Source: JAGXTF01 sp044224315
Lineage (GTDB): Bacteria; Bacteroidota; Bacteroidia; NS11-12g; UBA955
DNA: 64,000 bases
Reading direction: 5' to 3'
Assembly (NCBI GenBank): GCA_044224315.1
Contig: JBGAKR010000001.1
Coordinates: 1,240,001 to 1,304,000, forward strand
Below the pieces are notes generated by a model that saw only the letters and a list, made by a program, of their open reading frames with translations, made no database searches and was not told the DNA's origin. Each line of letters opens with the position of its first letter. Position 1 is the stretch's first letter. The position numbers were made by a program, and so were the translations under genes. Of this stretch, positions 61,832-64,000 are shown in pieces.

Positions 61832-63820
61832 TTATTTCTTAAAAAAGTAAGTTTCGTTCATTCGTGTGTCTTCTGCTTCAAAGGAATCAACCTTGCGGAA
61901 GTTCTCCACCTTCTCTCCGGGTAATGCCCATCTTTTCAAGGCAAAATCTATCATTTCCATTTCACGTTTGTCATTCATCCGCATGGATATTTTTCTATAA
62001 TACTCATGTGTTTTATTCCTCAGCTTCCGGTCTTCATTTAAGTATTTTACCGCTTTTTTCAAATGATCTTCAAGCGCCGTTACCTGTCGCAATTTGATCA
62101 GACTAGACTGGTTATTGATCAATTCATTCACTTTTTCCTCAATCAGTCCATTCTGCAATTCTATGTTCTTTGCCAGTCCCATCAGTACAAAATTGCCCAG
62201 TCTGCGTTTTTCATGATGATTTGGCTCAAAATACTGCTGTAGGTTCTTTGATGCCCAAATATGTTCAAGGCTCAGCACATCATTCAGCATGGAATCTTCA
62301 TCGTCTTTACGAACCAGTATTTCCTCTATATCAAACCGGGTTTTAAAAGATTCCTGCAGGTGTTCTTCGAACGATGCCAGGAAATACCGTATTCCTCTCC
62401 AACGGTAAAAATCATCCTTCTCATCTTTATCCAGTGTCAACGCCTGTACAAATTTCTTTTCAGGACAATAGTATTCAACTAAGTCTCTCAGATTTGCCTT
62501 CACCCAGTCAAGATGATTTCCATCGATAATCTTACCCGTTTTTACGGTGTGATTGTCATAATAATCTACACTTTGTGTGGTGTCCCAACCTTTATTCTTG
62601 TCCCAATATAATGAATGTGCAAACCAGAAGAGGTTACCTTGTTCAGTATCTGCCCTACCTGTAATTTTATTCAATACATATAACCTGAAATTCACCTTTT
62701 CTATCCATTCCAAAAATTCAACAACCACATCCGGGCTGTCAAGATAGGTCATCAAAGCCAGATACAGTGGCAACACTGATGCCTTGCTAGGCTGACAACG
62801 AAGTCTCTTCAGCCAATTTGAAATATCCGCTTTCCGATGACCTGCATAGTGCACATTGAAATGGTGCTGATTGAGCAGATATGCATAATGAAGGGCAGAA
62901 ACTTCCAGAAATTCGACAAAGGCAGTAATCCTTTTAATGTGCCCGTCAATTTTGAGCATAACGGTTTCACCGGATGGATGCAATTCCTTGAGATTGGCAT
63001 AGACATTCCAGCTCTCTGCCTTGCTCGAATCGTAAAATACAATATAGCAGTTGCGCAAGAAACGGTTTTCAGCATCGTTATTTGTCACCCCGGCTTTGCT
63101 GAGGTAAATCTGGATATTTCCCCATCTGCTGTTTATTTCCTCCCGAAGTGAATCTCTGCCATAGACGGAAGTGAGATAGATGAAGTAATTCTTTATTTTT
63201 TCCAGTTCTGATAGTTCTTTTCCCCTGTTATTGATAACCTCAAACATGATTCCGATATCTTTGGTATTATTTGGGGCATAACAGAGGAAACCGAGTTTTT
63301 TCAGAACAGTATTCAGAATTTCATCAACATCGGTTTTTTTGTCATTCAGCCATTCATTGAAGAATTTTTTGGCCCCAAAGATGCATTCATGAGATTTGAT
63401 TTCAGCGGTTTTTTCCTTATTGCCGATAATGGTATCGTGAAAGAAAGATTTTGTCTCTTCATTGGTAAGTAACACCGGTCTCTCTTTTCCGATACCGCCC
63501 CTTTGTATATATTTTTCGTAAAGCGATATGTACTTAGTGCTGTTCTTTTGATAAATGCAATTGAGTAAAATAATAATGGTGGTTATCCGCTGCTGTCCGT
63601 CTACGATTTCATAGACATTATTACCATCATTGGCAGGTGTCAAAACAATGGTACCGGTATAATGACTGTAATCCTTTTTTGCAACTTTGATAATGTCCGC
63701 CTTAAAATCTGCCAATTGAGCATCTTCCCAGGAGTATCCCCGCTGATAATCCGGGATGACGAAGAAGTTTTCGCTGATGATTTCTTCAAAAGTGAGTAGT
63801 CTGGAGATAAAGTTATTCAT
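61832..63820 (-). CDS. DUF262/DUF1524 (GmrSD-like) nuclease-type protein
   Basis: 662 residues from ATG 63820, which overlaps the upstream stop; a TTG at 63826 is the alternative. The N-terminal DUF262 domain (ParB-like) has FFVIPDYQRGYSW and the catalytic-type EIVDGQQRITT (about 72-82). The C-terminal DUF1524 domain has the HNH-like LEHIWASKN and HHEKRRLGNFVLMGL with N ligand. These domains make up GmrSD, the type IV enzyme that cuts modified DNA using NTP. Here the gene is placed just before mod, so the operon may combine modified-DNA and unmodified-DNA attack. Confidence 0.9.
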   Translation of the reverse strand: MNNFISRLLTFEEIISENFFVIPDYQRGYSWEDAQLADFKADIIKVAKKDYSHYTGTIVLTPANDGNNVYEIVDGQQRITTIIILLNCIYQKNSTKYISLYEKYIQRGGIGKERPVLLTNEETKSFFHDTIIGNKEKTAEIKSHECIFGAKKFFNEWLNDKKTDVDEILNTVLKKLGFLCYAPNNTKDIGIMFEVINNRGKELSELEKIKNYFIYLTSVYGRDSLREEINSRWGNIQIYLSKAGVTNNDAENRFLRNCYIVFYDSSKAESWNVYANLKELHPSGETVMLKIDGHIKRITAFVEFLEVSALHYAYLLNQHHFNVHYAGHRKADISNWLKRLRCQPSKASVLPLYLALMTYLDSPDVVVEFLEWIEKVNFRLYVLNKITGRADTEQGNLFWFAHSLYWDKNKGWDTTQSVDYYDNHTVKTGKIIDGNHLDWVKANLRDLVEYYCPEKKFVQALTLDKDEKDDFYRWRGIRYFLASFEEHLQESFKTRFDIEEILVRKDDEDSMLNDVLSLEHIWASKNLQQYFEPNHHEKRRLGNFVLMGLAKNIELQNGLIEEKVNELINNQSSLIKLRQVTALEDHLKKAVKYLNEDRKLRNKTHEYYRKISMRMNDKREMEMIDFALKRWALPGEKVENFRKVDSFEAEDTRMNETYFFKK

Positions 63821-64000
63821 TTTCAAATATATTGGTGTTATTCGAATTCTTCAGGTTTGCATTCACCCATTCTTCCTGATCGGAATCGTTTCCGTAATCA
63901 TCAAAATATTTGCTGAAACTGCCTTTTTCTCCTTTTCCTTTGCCGAGTGCATACTCACGGTAAGATGAACAAGAGAAACGGGCATCGCAGTTGCGGCAGA
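63813..64000 (-). CDS. Unknown protein, C-terminal end only, with Cys cluster
   Basis: Open frame running in from the right edge, ending TAA at 63815-63813 and overlapping the DUF262 ATG by 8 nt. The visible 61 residues contain CRNCDARFSCSS, a CxxC-x5-C cluster like a zinc-binding or iron-sulphur site, and a polar acidic end (YFDDYGNDSDQEEW). First visible gene of the defence operon. No family recognised from this fragment. Confidence 0.65.
   Translation of the reverse strand, partial: CRNCDARFSCSSYREYALGKGKGEKGSFSKYFDDYGNDSDQEEWVNANLKNSNNTNIFENE

Noticed and set aside
1..64000. CRISPR array, rRNA or tRNA
   Set aside because: Intergenic spaces were read for regular spacer repeats, tRNA T-arm words and rRNA sequence; none seen, and the tandem repeats found are too short and unspaced for CRISPR.

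Overview
The window reads as a chromosomal segment of a Bacteroidota bacterium, probably a free-living Chitinophagales/Sphingobacteriales-like lineage. The evidence is three type IX secretion (T9SS) cargo proteins with C-terminal sorting domains, a TonB-dependent receptor followed by a DUF4249 lipoprotein, DUF4199 and DUF3276 (PUR) proteins, a LytS/LytTR two-component pair with a reg_prop sensor, and many promoters of the Bacteroidota form TTTG/TTG - about 18 to 21 nt - TAnnTTTG. No rRNA, tRNA, CRISPR array or intact insertion sequence was seen.

Layout. 1-6.8 kb (minus strand): lipid and housekeeping genes (serine hydrolase, M28 peptidase, LolD-type ATPase, GatC, PlsC, DUF4199), then a PUR protein and an MsbA-like exporter. 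7-10.2 kb: an apparent prenyl-quinol / phytol-salvage cluster, consisting of a homogentisate-prenyltransferase-like UbiA protein (VTE2-like), a methyltransferase and, divergently, a fused phytol kinase-phytyl phosphate kinase (VTE5-VTE6-like). 10.2-14 kb: DUF4249, TonB receptor, AhpC. 14.4-18.7 kb: GT87 protein and a complete arsenic operon (arsR-arsM-DMT-arsC-acr3) with a recognisable operator. 18.8-30.7 kb: T9SS cargo, a small AraC/VOC/DUF1569 operon, a two-component system, a CPBP protease and a GNAT acetyltransferase. 30.9-37.5 kb: pnp, rpsO, a membrane glycosyltransferase, TerC and an SRPBCC-GyrI protein. 38-50.4 kb: one giant T9SS surface-protein gene (about 4,150 codons) broken by two frameshifts. 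50.5-64 kb: an accessory/defence island.

The defence island ends in a tightly packed operon running off the window: unknown Cys-rich protein, DUF262/DUF1524 (GmrSD-like) nuclease, type III Mod methyltransferase, membrane-anchored Pif1-like helicase, type III Res. Downstream lie an unknown protein, an LRAT-like protein, an HNH protein, an HD hydrolase, a HEPN-like protein and an AlbA_2 (Schlafen-like) protein. The co-translated Pif1 and DUF262 additions to a type III restriction system are the strongest candidate for an undescribed defence configuration.

Two copies of a short structured RNA (about 60 nt, near 7.0 and 14.3 kb) share an identical 5' segment and a covarying terminator-like hairpin; they form a second noteworthy element. 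Intergenic regions near 30 and 37.5 kb carry heptamer, 19-mer and palindromic repeats.
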